DNA of 64,000 nucleotides from Neisseria sp. (GTDB lineage: Bacteria > Pseudomonadota > Gammaproteobacteria > Burkholderiales > Neisseriaceae). Made by a program: the position numbers and the translations under genes. Below, one piece after another: positions 36,434 to 45,006 of this stretch. Location of the stretch: assembly GCF_030527965.1 (NCBI RefSeq), contig NZ_JAUMZU010000015.1, forward strand, positions 1-64,000, given 5' to 3'. The notes under the pieces were generated by a model, which did no database searches, was not told the origin of the DNA, and was given only the letters and a program-made list of their open reading frames with translations. The first letter of the stretch is position 1. The number at the start of each line of letters is the position of its first letter.

Positions 36434-36464
36434 AAAGGCTGTCTGAAAACATTCGGGCGGCCTT
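36434..36464 (+). terminator. intrinsic terminator after rho
   Basis: AAAGGCTGTCTGAA (36434-36447) pairs with TTCGGGCGGCCTTT (to about 36464) using three G-T wobbles, then ACTCTT. It looks like an uptake pair in which one arm diverged but kept pairing. Confidence 0.6.
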
Positions 36465-36500
36465 TACTCTTATGTTTTATGATTAACCGACACTCATTAA

Positions 36501-36560
36501 TGCCTGTCTGAAAGCAAGCGGCTGAATATTTAAAACAGCCCCCTTTTTTCAGACAGGCAT
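36501..36560 (+). repeat. inverted uptake-sequence pair with 36-base spacer before dgt
   Basis: TGCCTGTCTGAA (36501-36512) and its reverse complement (36549-36560) are spaced wider than in the terminators. They end 22 bases before the dgt start. Confidence 0.7.
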
Positions 36561-36582
36561 CGCAGCAAAAGGAATCCTTAAC

Positions 36583-37932
36583 ATGGCTCAAATGAATTGG
36601 CAGCAGCTTTTAAGCCCGCAGCGCTTCCGCCCGAGAGATGGCGTTATCGAACCGACCAGCACTTTGTCTACCCAAGAAGGTATGAACGCACTACGTACAG
36701 ACTTTCATATCGATTACGACAGGGTGGTTTTTTCCAGCGCATTTCGTCGCTTAGGCCGAAAAACCCAAGTGCATCCCTTTGCCGAGCACGACCATACGCA
36801 TAACCGCCTGACTCACAGCGTGGAAGTGGCCAGCGTGGGGCGCAGCTTGGGCAACAGAGTCGGCGTGATGCTGGCGGCGGGCGGATTTCTGCCGCAGGAG
36901 AACACGCCCAGCGATGTCGGTGCCATCGTGCAAGTCGCCTGTTTGGCGCATGATTTGGGAAACCCGCCTTTCGGTCATGTCGGAGAAGAAGCGTTGCGCG
37001 ACTGGTTTCGCGCACCGGTTCACGAGCCATATCTGCAAGGTTTGGGCGCAGCGGAGCGCACCGACATTCAAACCTACGAAGGCAATGCTCACAGCCTGCG
37101 TTTGGTAGCCAATCTGGAAATGTACCGCGGCAAAGGTGGTATGCGGCTTACTTCAGCTGCCATCGGCGCGCTGATCAAATATCCGTGGACAACACTCGAC
37201 CCGCGCGGCGGCAAGAAATTCAATATTTATCAGACCGAGTTGCCGTTTATCCGTCGGGTAGCGCAAGAATTGGGGTTGCCCGAGCAAGGCAAAGATTGCT
37301 GGGCGCGCCATCCGTTGTCTTATTTGATGGAAGCAGCCGACGACATTTGCTATGCCTTGCTCGATTTGGAAGATGCGGTTGAAATAGGCTTGCTCGGCGA
37401 CATCGAATTAGAAAGCATTCTGTCGGAGCTGACCTTTGCCGAAAATACGTGGCACGCCCAATCCAGCCGCCAGCGTTGCGCCATGTTGCGCGGTATTGCC
37501 ATTGGGCGCGCAGTAGACGATGTGGCGCAAACCTTCATGATGCATCAGGCCGATTTGCTCAACGGGCAATTCAAAGGTAAAGACCTGCTGGCCTTATGCA
37601 GCCCGGCCGTGCAAAACACTTTGCAGAAAGCCAAAGATTTGGCGCGCACCCGAGTATTCCGTCACGAATCCAAGCTGATGACGTCCATCGCGTCTTTCCC
37701 TTGTTTAGGCTCCGTGCTCGATTTATTGGTTCCGGCTGCTTATCAATGGATAAACGGTGGGGAGCTCAGTTTCCGTCATTCGCTGGCGCTGGAGCTTTTA
37801 TCAGACGAACCTTTAAATAGAGAAGACACTCTGTATACTGCTTACATGAAAATTCTGGATTTCGTCGGCGGCATGACCGACAATACCGCCGCAAAAATGG
37901 CAAGAGAATTGTCCGGTATCGGTATGCTTTGA
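36583..37932 (+). CDS. dGTP triphosphohydrolase-like protein (dNTPase)
   Basis: HD-domain dNTP triphosphohydrolase, splitting dNTPs to deoxynucleosides and tripolyphosphate. The 449-residue product has the metal-binding H..HD..D set in DHTHNRLTHSVEVASVGRSLG and CLAHDLGNPPFGHVGEEAL, plus EAADDICYALLDLEDA. Length and motifs fit the long Dgt-type family; substrate preference and whether it acts in phage defence cannot be read from sequence. An outward-facing uptake pair (37934-37967) follows. Confidence 0.88.
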   Translation: MAQMNWQQLLSPQRFRPRDGVIEPTSTLSTQEGMNALRTDFHIDYDRVVFSSAFRRLGRKTQVHPFAEHDHTHNRLTHSVEVASVGRSLGNRVGVMLAAGGFLPQENTPSDVGAIVQVACLAHDLGNPPFGHVGEEALRDWFRAPVHEPYLQGLGAAERTDIQTYEGNAHSLRLVANLEMYRGKGGMRLTSAAIGALIKYPWTTLDPRGGKKFNIYQTELPFIRRVAQELGLPEQGKDCWARHPLSYLMEAADDICYALLDLEDAVEIGLLGDIELESILSELTFAENTWHAQSSRQRCAMLRGIAIGRAVDDVAQTFMMHQADLLNGQFKGKDLLALCSPAVQNTLQKAKDLARTRVFRHESKLMTSIASFPCLGSVLDLLVPAAYQWINGGELSFRHSLALELLSDEPLNREDTLYTAYMKILDFVGGMTDNTAAKMARELSGIGML

Positions 37933-37933
37933 T

Positions 37934-37967
37934 TTTTCAGACAGGCTTTGTGAGGCCTGTCTGAAAA
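37934..37967 (+). terminator. outward-facing uptake-pair hairpin after dgt
   Basis: TTTTCAGACAGGC (37934-37946) and GCCTGTCTGAAAA (37955-37967) form a 13-bp stem with an 8-base loop. Arms are reversed compared with the other terminators, so the T-run is before the stem, not after. Confidence 0.5.
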
Positions 37968-38025
37968 TAATCTGTTTAAAATTCATTTCCTTATTTTTTA
38001 TTTGAGAATAATCGGGTTTGCCTGC

Positions 38026-38054
38026 TGGACAGGTTGGCAGAATTTCTATATTAT
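38026..38054 (+). promoter_or_regulatory. promoter of the tRNA pair
   Basis: TGGACA (38026-38031), 17-bp spacer, TATTAT (38049-38054). Each hexamer matches consensus at five of six bases. It ends about 44 bases before tRNA-Arg. Confidence 0.6.
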
Positions 38055-38097
38055 CTCGCTTCTTCGTTGGTTGGGTTGAAAAACTTCAGCCGATATT

Positions 38098-38174
38098 GCA
38101 CCCGTAGCTCAGTTGGATAGAGTATCTGGCTACGAACCAGAGGGTCGGGCGTTCGAATCGCTCCGGGTGCGCCA
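38098..38174 (+). tRNA. tRNA-Arg (anticodon ACG)
   Basis: A 77-base tRNA with encoded CCA. Acceptor GCACCCG (38098-38104) pairs with CGGGTGC, discriminator G. The anticodon loop CTACGAA places ACG at 38132-38134, and the T-loop TTCGAAT is canonical. A34 is presumably deaminated to inosine to read CGU/CGC/CGA. Co-transcribed with tRNA-Glu 14 bases downstream. Confidence 0.97.
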
Positions 38175-38188
38175 AAAACAATATATCC

Positions 38189-38263
38189 GCGCCCATCGTC
38201 TAGCGGTTAGGACATCGCCCTTTCACGGCGGTAACCGGGGTTCGATTCCCCGTGGGCGTGCCA
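38189..38263 (+). tRNA. tRNA-Glu (anticodon TTC)
   Basis: A 75-base tRNA with encoded CCA. The anticodon loop CTTTCAC puts TTC at 38222-38224. The T-arm CGGGG-TTCGATT-CCCCG is perfect. Acceptor GCGCCCA pairs with TGGGCGT, making the terminal pair G1-U72 instead of the usual G-C. Discriminator G, then CCA at 38261-38263. Confidence 0.95.
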
Positions 38264-38271
38264 GACACCAT

Positions 38272-38309
38272 CAAACCCCTTGAGAAAATCTCAAGGGGTT
38301 TGGTTTTTT
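38272..38309 (+). terminator. intrinsic terminator of the tRNA operon
   Basis: A perfect 14-bp stem CAAACCCCTTGAGA (38272-38285) with its complement (38289-38302), loop AAA, followed by GTTTTTT. It is unrelated to the uptake sequence. Confidence 0.95.
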
Positions 38310-38374
38310 CAGTTGATTTTTATTATAAAATAGCAAAATTTCAATCTCAGAAGTTTTTAAGGAACTTTTCCAAA

Positions 38375-39613
38375 ATGAATGCTCAATTTGACGTGGTGAT
38401 TATCGGCGCGGGCCCGTCCGGCTCGGTAGCTTCGGCTTTGCTCAATAAAAAAGGTTTTAAGGTCTGCGTGTTGGAAAAGCAGCATTTTCCCCGTTTTGTT
38501 ATCGGGGAGAGTTTGTTGCCGCATTGCATGGAAATGATTGAAGAGGCGGGCTTTCTGGAGGCCGTGAAGGCCGAGCCGTCGTTTCAGTTTAAAAACGGCG
38601 CCGCGTTTTCTTGGGGCAACCGCTACACTTATTTTGATTTTACTGAAAAATTTTCTGATGGCCCGGGTACCACGTTTCAAGTGCGCCGCGCTTTGTTTGA
38701 TAAGATTCTGATAGATGAAGCGGCAAAGCAGGGTGTTGAAGTCCGATTCGGGCACAGTGTAACGGCATTTGAAGAGCGGAATGACGAGGCCTGTCTGAAA
38801 ATCGAAACCGAGGCGGGCGAAACCTATCAGATGACGGCTAAGTTTGTTTTGGATGCCAGCGGTTACGGTCGTGTGTTGCCGCGTTTGCTGGATTTGGAAA
38901 TCCCTTCCGATTTGCCGCCGCGCATCGCGCACTTTACTCATATTCAAGACAACATTAGCAGCCCAAAATTCGACCGCAATAAAATCCTGATTACAACCCA
39001 TCCGCAGTATCGCGACGTGTGGTTGTGGACGATTCCGTTTGGCGACAATCATTGCTCCATCGGCGTGGTGGGCACAGTTGACAAACTGGCAGGCGATGCG
39101 GAAACCGTATTGAAAAAATTTGCATCCGAATGCCCGCTGCTGTCTGAGATATTGGCGGATGCACAATGGGAAAACGAATTTCCGTTCCGCAGCATTCAAG
39201 GCTATTCAGCCAACGTTAAATCTTTATACGGCAAGCATTTTGCTTTGTTGGGCAATGCTTCCGAGTTCCTCGACCCTGTATTCTCGTCGGGTGTAACCAT
39301 TGCGATGCACTCGGCTAAGTTGGCAGCCGATCTGTTGGCCAAACAATTGAGCGGCTCTCCGGCAGATTGGCAGACAGAATTTGCCGAACCGCTGATGCAG
39401 GGCGTGGACACTTTTCGCACCTATGTGAACGGCTGGTATGATACCCGCTTCCAGAATGCCATTTATGCGCCTAACCGCAGCCCTGAAATCAGCCGCATGA
39501 TTTCTTCGATATTGGCCGGTTATGCTTGGGATGAGACCAATCCGTTTGTGGAAAAACATGCCAAGCGCTTGGCTGCATTGGCTGGAATGGTCGGTAATAT
39601 GCAGCCGGCTTAA
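38375..39613 (+). CDS. FAD-dependent oxidoreductase, halogenase/geranylgeranyl-reductase-like (aryl-polyene type)
   Basis: A 412-residue flavoprotein: FAD-binding GxGxxG in VVIIGAGPSGSVASALL at the N-terminus, VIGESLLPHCMEMIEEAGF, the WLWTIPFGDNHCSIGVV motif of the tryptophan-halogenase-like superfamily (WxWxIP), and ALLGNASEFLDPVFSSGVTIAM with the second FAD motif. Proteins of this kind are regular members of aryl-polyene and related pigment clusters. The next two genes (DUF3261 lipoprotein, ketosynthase) support this. ATG 38375 follows AAGGAA; the frame extends upstream into the tRNA terminator and is rejected. One uptake sequence lies inside (38791-38801). Exact reaction unknown. Confidence 0.82.
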   Translation: MNAQFDVVIIGAGPSGSVASALLNKKGFKVCVLEKQHFPRFVIGESLLPHCMEMIEEAGFLEAVKAEPSFQFKNGAAFSWGNRYTYFDFTEKFSDGPGTTFQVRRALFDKILIDEAAKQGVEVRFGHSVTAFEERNDEACLKIETEAGETYQMTAKFVLDASGYGRVLPRLLDLEIPSDLPPRIAHFTHIQDNISSPKFDRNKILITTHPQYRDVWLWTIPFGDNHCSIGVVGTVDKLAGDAETVLKKFASECPLLSEILADAQWENEFPFRSIQGYSANVKSLYGKHFALLGNASEFLDPVFSSGVTIAMHSAKLAADLLAKQLSGSPADWQTEFAEPLMQGVDTFRTYVNGWYDTRFQNAIYAPNRSPEISRMISSILAGYAWDETNPFVEKHAKRLAALAGMVGNMQPA

Positions 39614-39659
39614 TATGCGTTATTCTTCGAATGTCATGCCTGTCTGAAAAGGATATTAG

Positions 39660-40160
39660 TTGAAGATAAGAAAATATATGGTCAGCCTGACGGCAGCTTT
39701 GATGCTTGCAGCTTGCGCGGCGGGCCTGCCTAAACCGCAGGTGGTACCGCAGCTTCAAGCTGATGGCGGTTGGTTCCAGCTTGAGCAGCGCGATGCGGAA
39801 GGGCATGTTGTGCAAAGCAGTTTGTTGGCGGTGGAGCAAAGCGCAGGCGAAATGCGTTTCGTTCAAACCGATGCGCTGGGTGCGCCGCTTTCTCGGCAGG
39901 TTGTTGGTAAAAAGGGTTGGCGCAATGACGGCTTTGTGATGCCTAATGCGGCAGCCCGTCGTCTGTTCAGCGCCATGCTGCCGTTGCTTGCCGTTGATTC
40001 GAGCAAAGTTTATCCCGAGTTGGAACGAAAATCCGAAAGTGGCGGTGAATGTTATTTTCAACGTGGGGAAGCTTTGTGGTGTGCTGAGAAGGCAGATAAA
40101 GGCTGGCTGATCCGTTTCCCCGATCAAACGCAGTGGTCTGTGCTGCCGATTCAGGAATAA
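39660..40160 (+). CDS. DUF3261-type lipoprotein (aryl-polyene cluster member)
   Basis: A 166-residue lipoprotein precursor. The TTG start at 39660 is favoured over ATG 39678, because it lies 6 bases after AAAGGA and supplies the basic n-region MKIRKYM ahead of the hydrophobic stretch and lipobox (LMLAAC). The mature part fits DUF3261 (WFQLEQRDAEGHVVQSSLLAV, GAPLSRQVVGKKGW, YPELERKSESGGECYFQ). This family occurs in aryl-polyene clusters and probably acts in envelope transport of the product (inference). It sits between the FAD oxidoreductase and the ketosynthase, 3 bp before the latter. Confidence 0.68.
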   Translation: MKIRKYMVSLTAALMLAACAAGLPKPQVVPQLQADGGWFQLEQRDAEGHVVQSSLLAVEQSAGEMRFVQTDALGAPLSRQVVGKKGWRNDGFVMPNAAARRLFSAMLPLLAVDSSKVYPELERKSESGGECYFQRGEALWCAEKADKGWLIRFPDQTQWSVLPIQE

Positions 40161-40163
40161 ATC

Positions 40164-41369
40164 ATGAATGCTTCCGTTTATCTCTCCGCCCCCGGGCTGA
40201 CCAGTGCGCTGGGTGATGGTTTGCAGGCGCATATCGATGCGTTGCTTAATCCGTCGCCCACTTCGCCATTGGCCTTTTCAGACCAGTGGGTCAAAGGTAA
40301 AAGCTATGCCTGCGGCGCTGTCGAGCAGGTATTGCGGCCTTTTCCGGAAACTTTGGCCGCTTCGTTCCGCAGCCGCAACAATCAATTGCTTTGGCATGCT
40401 TTGGCGCAAATTGAGGGGCAGATTGAAGAAGCGAAAGCTCGTTTTGGTGCAGAGCGGGTGGCGGTGGTGATTGGCACTTCCACCAGCGGAGTAGACGAGA
40501 ATATCGGCATGTTCCGCAAAGTGGCGGAGGGTGCGCCTTGGCAGGATGTGTCGTTTAAGCAAGCGCAGCAATTGATGGATGCGCCGGCCGAGTTTGTTGC
40601 CGAAGTTTACGGTTTGCAGAATGTCAATTATGTGGTTTCAACGGCCTGCACTTCTGGAGCACGTGCGCTGATGAGTGCGGCGCGTTTGCTGCATGCGGGT
40701 TTATGCGATGCGGTTATTTGCGGTGGCGTGGATACGCTTTCTCCTTTAACCATCAATGGTTTTGCTTCGTTGGAAGTTTTATCTAACGGTTTGGCTAGCC
40801 CGTTTTCCGTTAATCGGAGCGGTATCAACATAGGCGAGGCGGCGGCAGTGTTTGTGATGACGCGTGAGGCTGATTTTTGCGAGAGCTTGCCGTTGTTGGG
40901 CTATGGTGCCAGCAGTGATGCCCATCATATGTCGTCTCCGCGTCCGGATGGTTTGGGTGCGGTGCAGGCGTTTCAAACTGCATTGGCGCGTGCGCAAATT
41001 GAGGCGAAAAGCGTAGGTTGGATTAATTTGCATGGTACCGGCACGCTGCATAACGACAGTATGGAAAGTATTGCTGTTGCTCAGGTTTTCGGCAATGATA
41101 CGCCGTGTACTTCAACCAAACCGAGCACCGGTCATACTTTAGGCGCTGCTGGCGCAATAGAAGCGGCGTTTTTGTGGGGCATGGTCAGCCGCCGTTGCAA
41201 CCCGAGCGGCAAGCTGCCGCCACAAATATGGGACGGCTGCCCTGATCCCGCCTTACCCGCCATCGGCTTGACCGACCTTGAAAGCCATTGGCAGAAACAA
41301 CGCCGTATCGGCGCCAGCTCGTCGTTCGCCTTTGGCGGCAGTAATGCGGTTGTTATTATCGGAGAATAA
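40164..41369 (+). CDS. beta-ketoacyl-ACP synthase, aryl-polyene type
   Basis: A 401-residue FabF-like ketosynthase with complete Cys-His-His triad: Cys162 in VVSTACTSGARA, His290 in NLHGTGTLHND and His324 in KPSTGHTLGAAG. The first ~90 residues are shorter and more divergent than in housekeeping FabF. With the FAD oxidoreductase and DUF3261 lipoprotein upstream it forms a three-gene set resembling the end of an aryl-polyene cluster. The ketoreductase and dehydratase that normally follow are absent. An uptake-pair terminator closes the set. Confidence 0.85.
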   Translation: MNASVYLSAPGLTSALGDGLQAHIDALLNPSPTSPLAFSDQWVKGKSYACGAVEQVLRPFPETLAASFRSRNNQLLWHALAQIEGQIEEAKARFGAERVAVVIGTSTSGVDENIGMFRKVAEGAPWQDVSFKQAQQLMDAPAEFVAEVYGLQNVNYVVSTACTSGARALMSAARLLHAGLCDAVICGGVDTLSPLTINGFASLEVLSNGLASPFSVNRSGINIGEAAAVFVMTREADFCESLPLLGYGASSDAHHMSSPRPDGLGAVQAFQTALARAQIEAKSVGWINLHGTGTLHNDSMESIAVAQVFGNDTPCTSTKPSTGHTLGAAGAIEAAFLWGMVSRRCNPSGKLPPQIWDGCPDPALPAIGLTDLESHWQKQRRIGASSSFAFGGSNAVVIIGE

Positions 41370-41375
41370 AATCAG

Positions 41376-41411
41376 ATGCCTGTCTGAAATCTTTTTTTCA
41401 GACAGGCATTT
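41376..41411 (+). terminator. uptake-pair terminator after the first ketosynthase
   Basis: ATGCCTGTCTGAA (41376-41388) and its complement (41398-41410), followed by T-rich sequence. Confidence 0.82.
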
Positions 41412-41489
41412 ATCTCATTCAAGCTCATGTAAACCCATATTAGGGTTTAATTCTAAAATAATGTCTTTTTAATTCCGCTTCGTTGCATC

Positions 41490-43409
41490 ATGATCGAACT
41501 TAAAAACCTTACCCTCCAGCGCGGCCTGAAAGTGTTGCTGAATCAGGCCAGCCTAACCGTCAACCCTAATCAGCGGGTCGGCTTAATCGGTAAAAACGGC
41601 ACTGGTAAATCCAGCCTGTTTGCTTTAATCAAAGGCGAGATTACGCCGGATGGCGGAGATATTCTGATTCCTAAACATTGGAAACTGGCTGCGGTAGCGC
41701 AGGAAACGCCTGCGTTGGATGTTTCCGCGTTGGATTATGTATTACAGGGCGATAGAGAGCTGCAAGATTTTCAGACAGGCCTTGCTCAGGCCGAGGCGGA
41801 AAACGACGGTATGAAAATCGCCGGGTATCATGCCAAGCTGGAAGAAATCCAAGCTTATGCCGCACCTGCCCGTGCCGCCAAGCTATTAAGCGGCCTTGGT
41901 TTTTCCCAAGAAGAGCACGGGAAAAGTGTGAAATCGTTTTCCGGTGGCTGGCGGATGCGCCTGAATTTGGCACAAGCCCTGATGTGTCGGGCCGATTTGT
42001 TGCTGCTTGACGAACCCACCAACCATCTGGATTTGGAAACCGTATTATGGCTGGAAAACCACCTTGCCGGGCTGCCGTGTACGCAAATCATCATTTCCCA
42101 TGATCGTGATTTTCTGAACGCCGCCACGACCCACACGGTTGAATTGGCCAACCAAAAACTGACCCAATACGGCGGCAATTACGATTTTTATCAAAACGAA
42201 CGTGCGCAACGGTTGGCGCAACAACAAGCGGCGTATGCAAAGCAGCAAACGCATATCAAACATTTGCAATCCTTTATTGACCGTTTTAAAGCTAAAGCGA
42301 CCAAAGCCGTGCAAGCGCAGAGTCGGATGAAAGCGCTGGCTAAACTGGAGCGCATCGCGCCCGCGCATCTTGACAGTGAATTCAGCTTTGAATTCGCCAG
42401 CCCGGATCATCTGCCCAACCCGCTGTTGAAATTGGAAAAGGCCGATTTGGGTTATGGCTCGACCATTGTTTTGCACGATTTGAGCCTGTCGCTGGAAAGC
42501 GGCGCGCGTTATGGTTTGTTGGGTGTCAACGGCAGCGGTAAATCCACATTTATCAAAGCCTTGGCAGGCGAGTTGGATTTGTTGGCCGGGCAGATTATCA
42601 AATCGGAGAAGCTGAACATCGGTTATTTTGCCCAACATCAGCTTGATACTTTGCGCGGCGACCAAAGCCCGGTCTGGCATATCCAGCAGCTCTCGCCGGA
42701 TGTGCGTGAACAGGAAATCCGCAATTTTTTAGGCGGCTTTGCGTTTGTCGGCGATATGGCGCTGCAAAAAATCGAGCCATTTTCCGGTGGCGAGAAAGCA
42801 CGCTTGGCTTTGGCAATGATCGTGTGGCAGAAGCCGAATTTACTGCTGCTTGATGAACCGACCAACCATCTGGATTTGGATATGCGCCATGCGCTGACCG
42901 TTGCGTTGCAGAGCTTTCAGGGGGCGCTGATTGTGGTGTCGCACGACAGAAGCCTGCTGGAAGCCACTACCGATAGTTTTTTATTAATCGACAAAGGCCG
43001 GCTGCAGCCGTTTGACGGCGATTTGAACGATTATCGGTTATGGCGTCTCGCTCAGGAAAATGCGGCTTCTACCCCGGCAGGCTCCGTTCAGGCACAAAAC
43101 CGTAAAGAAACCAAACGCCTTGAGGCACAGATGAGGCAGGAGAAGGCACGCCGTAGTAAGCCGATACAACAGAAAATTAACAGCGCAGAAAAAGAAATAG
43201 CAGAATTAAGCAGGCAACAGACTGAGTTTGAAGCATTTTTGGCACAAGAAGAGGCCTACTTAGCGGAAAATAAAGTAAAACTCCAGCAAACGCTTAACGA
43301 TTTGGCAGCGGTCAAAGTAAAATTATCCCAATTGGAAGAAAATTGGTTGATGTGGCAGGATGAGCTGGAGCAGCTCAATCAGGAAATTGATGCTGCATTT
43401 GCCGAATAA
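41490..43409 (+). CDS. ABC-F family ATPase (YheS-like)
   Basis: A soluble duplicated ABC ATPase with no membrane part; ABC-F proteins act on ribosomes. Of 639 residues, domain 1 has Walker A GLIGKNGTGKSS and signature FSGGWRMRLNLAQAL; domain 2 has GLLGVNGSGKST and FSGGEKARLALAM; a long basic interdomain linker (~residues 240-310) and a C-terminal charged coiled coil (~530-639) follow the YheS pattern rather than EttA. One uptake sequence lies inside (41769-41780). It is a housekeeping gene sitting between the two aryl-polyene-type sets. Confidence 0.92.
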   Translation: MIELKNLTLQRGLKVLLNQASLTVNPNQRVGLIGKNGTGKSSLFALIKGEITPDGGDILIPKHWKLAAVAQETPALDVSALDYVLQGDRELQDFQTGLAQAEAENDGMKIAGYHAKLEEIQAYAAPARAAKLLSGLGFSQEEHGKSVKSFSGGWRMRLNLAQALMCRADLLLLDEPTNHLDLETVLWLENHLAGLPCTQIIISHDRDFLNAATTHTVELANQKLTQYGGNYDFYQNERAQRLAQQQAAYAKQQTHIKHLQSFIDRFKAKATKAVQAQSRMKALAKLERIAPAHLDSEFSFEFASPDHLPNPLLKLEKADLGYGSTIVLHDLSLSLESGARYGLLGVNGSGKSTFIKALAGELDLLAGQIIKSEKLNIGYFAQHQLDTLRGDQSPVWHIQQLSPDVREQEIRNFLGGFAFVGDMALQKIEPFSGGEKARLALAMIVWQKPNLLLLDEPTNHLDLDMRHALTVALQSFQGALIVVSHDRSLLEATTDSFLLIDKGRLQPFDGDLNDYRLWRLAQENAASTPAGSVQAQNRKETKRLEAQMRQEKARRSKPIQQKINSAEKEIAELSRQQTEFEAFLAQEEAYLAENKVKLQQTLNDLAAVKVKLSQLEENWLMWQDELEQLNQEIDAAFAE

Positions 43410-43429
43410 TTATATGGTAACTTGGGAAA

Positions 43430-43990
43430 ATGAAGACGTTTTTAAAAATATCATGCGTGGCCTCAGGGCTGTTGGGCAGTATGGCTTACGTTCAGGCCGG
43501 TACGATTTACGAGTGCAACGGTGTTTATACCGACAAGCCGAGTGCCGAGTGCCGTAGTAGCGGACAGGCCGATTTGCCTTCCATCGGCAAATATACTTCA
43601 CTCAGGCCGAGGGCGGCAGAGGTGTCGGATATGTCGTCTTTTGTTGAGCGAGCACCGAGTCAGGCAGCCAAACGTACGGTTTCCCGCTCGCTACCGATGC
43701 GGCGGCCTTCTGCAGAACAGCAGGCCGCTTATAAAATGCCTCAGCCGTCGGCAAGTGTGCCTAGTGTCGTTGCTACCAAACCTGCCGAAGGTACCGGCCG
43801 ACGCTCTATTTTGGAGCAGGAATTAAATAACGAGCGTAAAGCCTTGGCGCAGGCTCAGGCTGATTTGATTCGGGCCAGAGCGATAAAAGACGGCGTAATC
43901 AATCAACAGCAAATCAGCGGATTGCAAAGCCATGTGCTTGACCGCCAACAAAATATTCAGGCATTGCAACGTGAATTAGGCAGAATGTAG
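43430..43990 (+). CDS. exported DUF4124-like protein with C-terminal coiled coil
   Basis: A 186-residue secreted protein: signal peptide MKTFLKISCVASGLLGSMAY with cleavage probably after VQA, an N-terminal Cys pair region GTIYECNGVYTDKPSAECR that resembles the DUF4124 start, a basic Pro/Ser-rich middle, and a helical C-terminus (~residues 125-186, SILEQELNNERKALAQAQAD onward) predicted to be a coiled coil. It begins 21 bp after the ABC-F stop and is followed by an uptake-pair terminator. Function unknown; an envelope role is likely. Confidence 0.65.
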   Translation: MKTFLKISCVASGLLGSMAYVQAGTIYECNGVYTDKPSAECRSSGQADLPSIGKYTSLRPRAAEVSDMSSFVERAPSQAAKRTVSRSLPMRRPSAEQQAAYKMPQPSASVPSVVATKPAEGTGRRSILEQELNNERKALAQAQADLIRARAIKDGVINQQQISGLQSHVLDRQQNIQALQRELGRM

Positions 43991-44011
43991 CGGCATTACT
44001 GTATCTGTATT

Positions 44012-44046
44012 AATGCCTGTCTGAAAAATGTTTTCAGACAGGCATT
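44012..44046 (+). terminator. uptake-pair terminator
   Basis: AATGCCTGTCTGAAAA (44012-44027) and its complement (44031-44046) around ATG, after the DUF4124-like gene. Confidence 0.85.
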
Positions 44047-44212
44047 TGTAATAGACGGATGTTTGGTTACAACCAGATATTAATCGAGGTGCAGCCAACA
44101 GAAAATAGGCTTCTAATTGTGAACGGCATGCTTTTGAACCAGTTTGTAGCGTCATTTGGGTTAGATTGGAAATAAAGGTTTAGCATTATTCATTATTTCG
44201 GGTAAAAGGTTT

Positions 44213-44836
44213 ATGAAAAAGTTTTTGTCTTTTCTATTGTTGCCGTTATTGGTTGTGGCAGGTGCGGCAGCCATGTATTTCTATACGCAGTATCAGGCCT
44301 TATCGACAGCTGCAAAAACAGTGCACCATCCGGTTAGCCGCGAAAGCATTATCACTCAAATCCAACGGCTGAACCGTTTGGAAAGCACGGCTTTTTATAT
44401 TGACACCATTATCAAAACGGAAAAACAAGGCAAATGGTATTTGCTGTGGCAAGACGCGCAAACGGGTTTGTTTATGGCCAAGGGTCGCGTATTGGCCGGC
44501 GTGGATTTGGATAAGCTGAAGCCGGAAAACGTACAAGTGGTTGACGACACGGTGATTATTAGCATGCCGCAAGTGGAAATTCTCAGCGTTAATCTGGATA
44601 ATTTGGATGTTTATGACATTAAAACCGGCTCGCTGGGGCTGACTCCGGTGGATAAATCCGTTTTTCAAGAGGTGCAGAATAAGGCCAAAACCCAGATTCT
44701 CGATAGCGCTTGTCGCGCCGATATTTTGAAATATGCTCAGGCGCAGGCTCAAACGCAGCTCGAAACCTTATTTGCATTAACACAAACCAAGGTTTCGGTT
44801 TACCCGGCCGCCTTGCCTTCTTGCAAAACAGCGTAG
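44213..44836 (+). CDS. DUF4230 domain membrane-anchored protein
   Basis: A 207-residue protein with one N-terminal membrane span or uncleaved signal (~residues 4-25) and an extracytoplasmic domain matching the DUF4230 pattern: ITQIQRLNRLESTAFYIDTIIKTEKQGKW, GRVLAGVDLDKLKPENVQV and VIISMPQVEILSVNLDN. The function of the family is not established. It has its own 220-bp upstream gap and an outward-type uptake hairpin after it, so it is probably monocistronic. Confidence 0.75.
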   Translation: MKKFLSFLLLPLLVVAGAAAMYFYTQYQALSTAAKTVHHPVSRESIITQIQRLNRLESTAFYIDTIIKTEKQGKWYLLWQDAQTGLFMAKGRVLAGVDLDKLKPENVQVVDDTVIISMPQVEILSVNLDNLDVYDIKTGSLGLTPVDKSVFQEVQNKAKTQILDSACRADILKYAQAQAQTQLETLFALTQTKVSVYPAALPSCKTA

Positions 44837-44895
44837 TTTTGCCGGCGGTGTTTTATTAATCAAACGTTTGGCATGTGTTATAATTTACAATCACG

Positions 44896-44931
44896 TTTTT
44901 CAGACAGGCTTGATGAAGCCTGTCTGAAAAA
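44896..44931 (+). terminator. outward-facing uptake-pair hairpin before prfA
   Basis: TTTTTCAGACAGGCTT (44896-44911) and AAGCCTGTCTGAAAAA (44916-44931) form a 16-bp perfect stem with a GATG loop. The arms are in the reverse order to most terminators in the window. Confidence 0.6.
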
Positions 44932-45006
44932 ACAATAAATTCGGGCAAATTGATTTGATACAAGATGATTCGGTGGAATCGTCTTTTTTCGTATGGTAAA
45001 GGTCGC

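Noticed and set aside
36583..37932. The dNTP triphosphohydrolase as an anti-phage gene
   Set aside because: Family members can act in defence, but this one stands between rho and tRNA genes in core sequence with no other defence genes nearby.
38098..38375. An integrated element at the tRNA genes, explaining the aryl-polyene-type genes that follow
   Set aside because: No integrase gene, no repeat of the tRNA 3' end downstream, and the tRNA operon has its own intact terminator.
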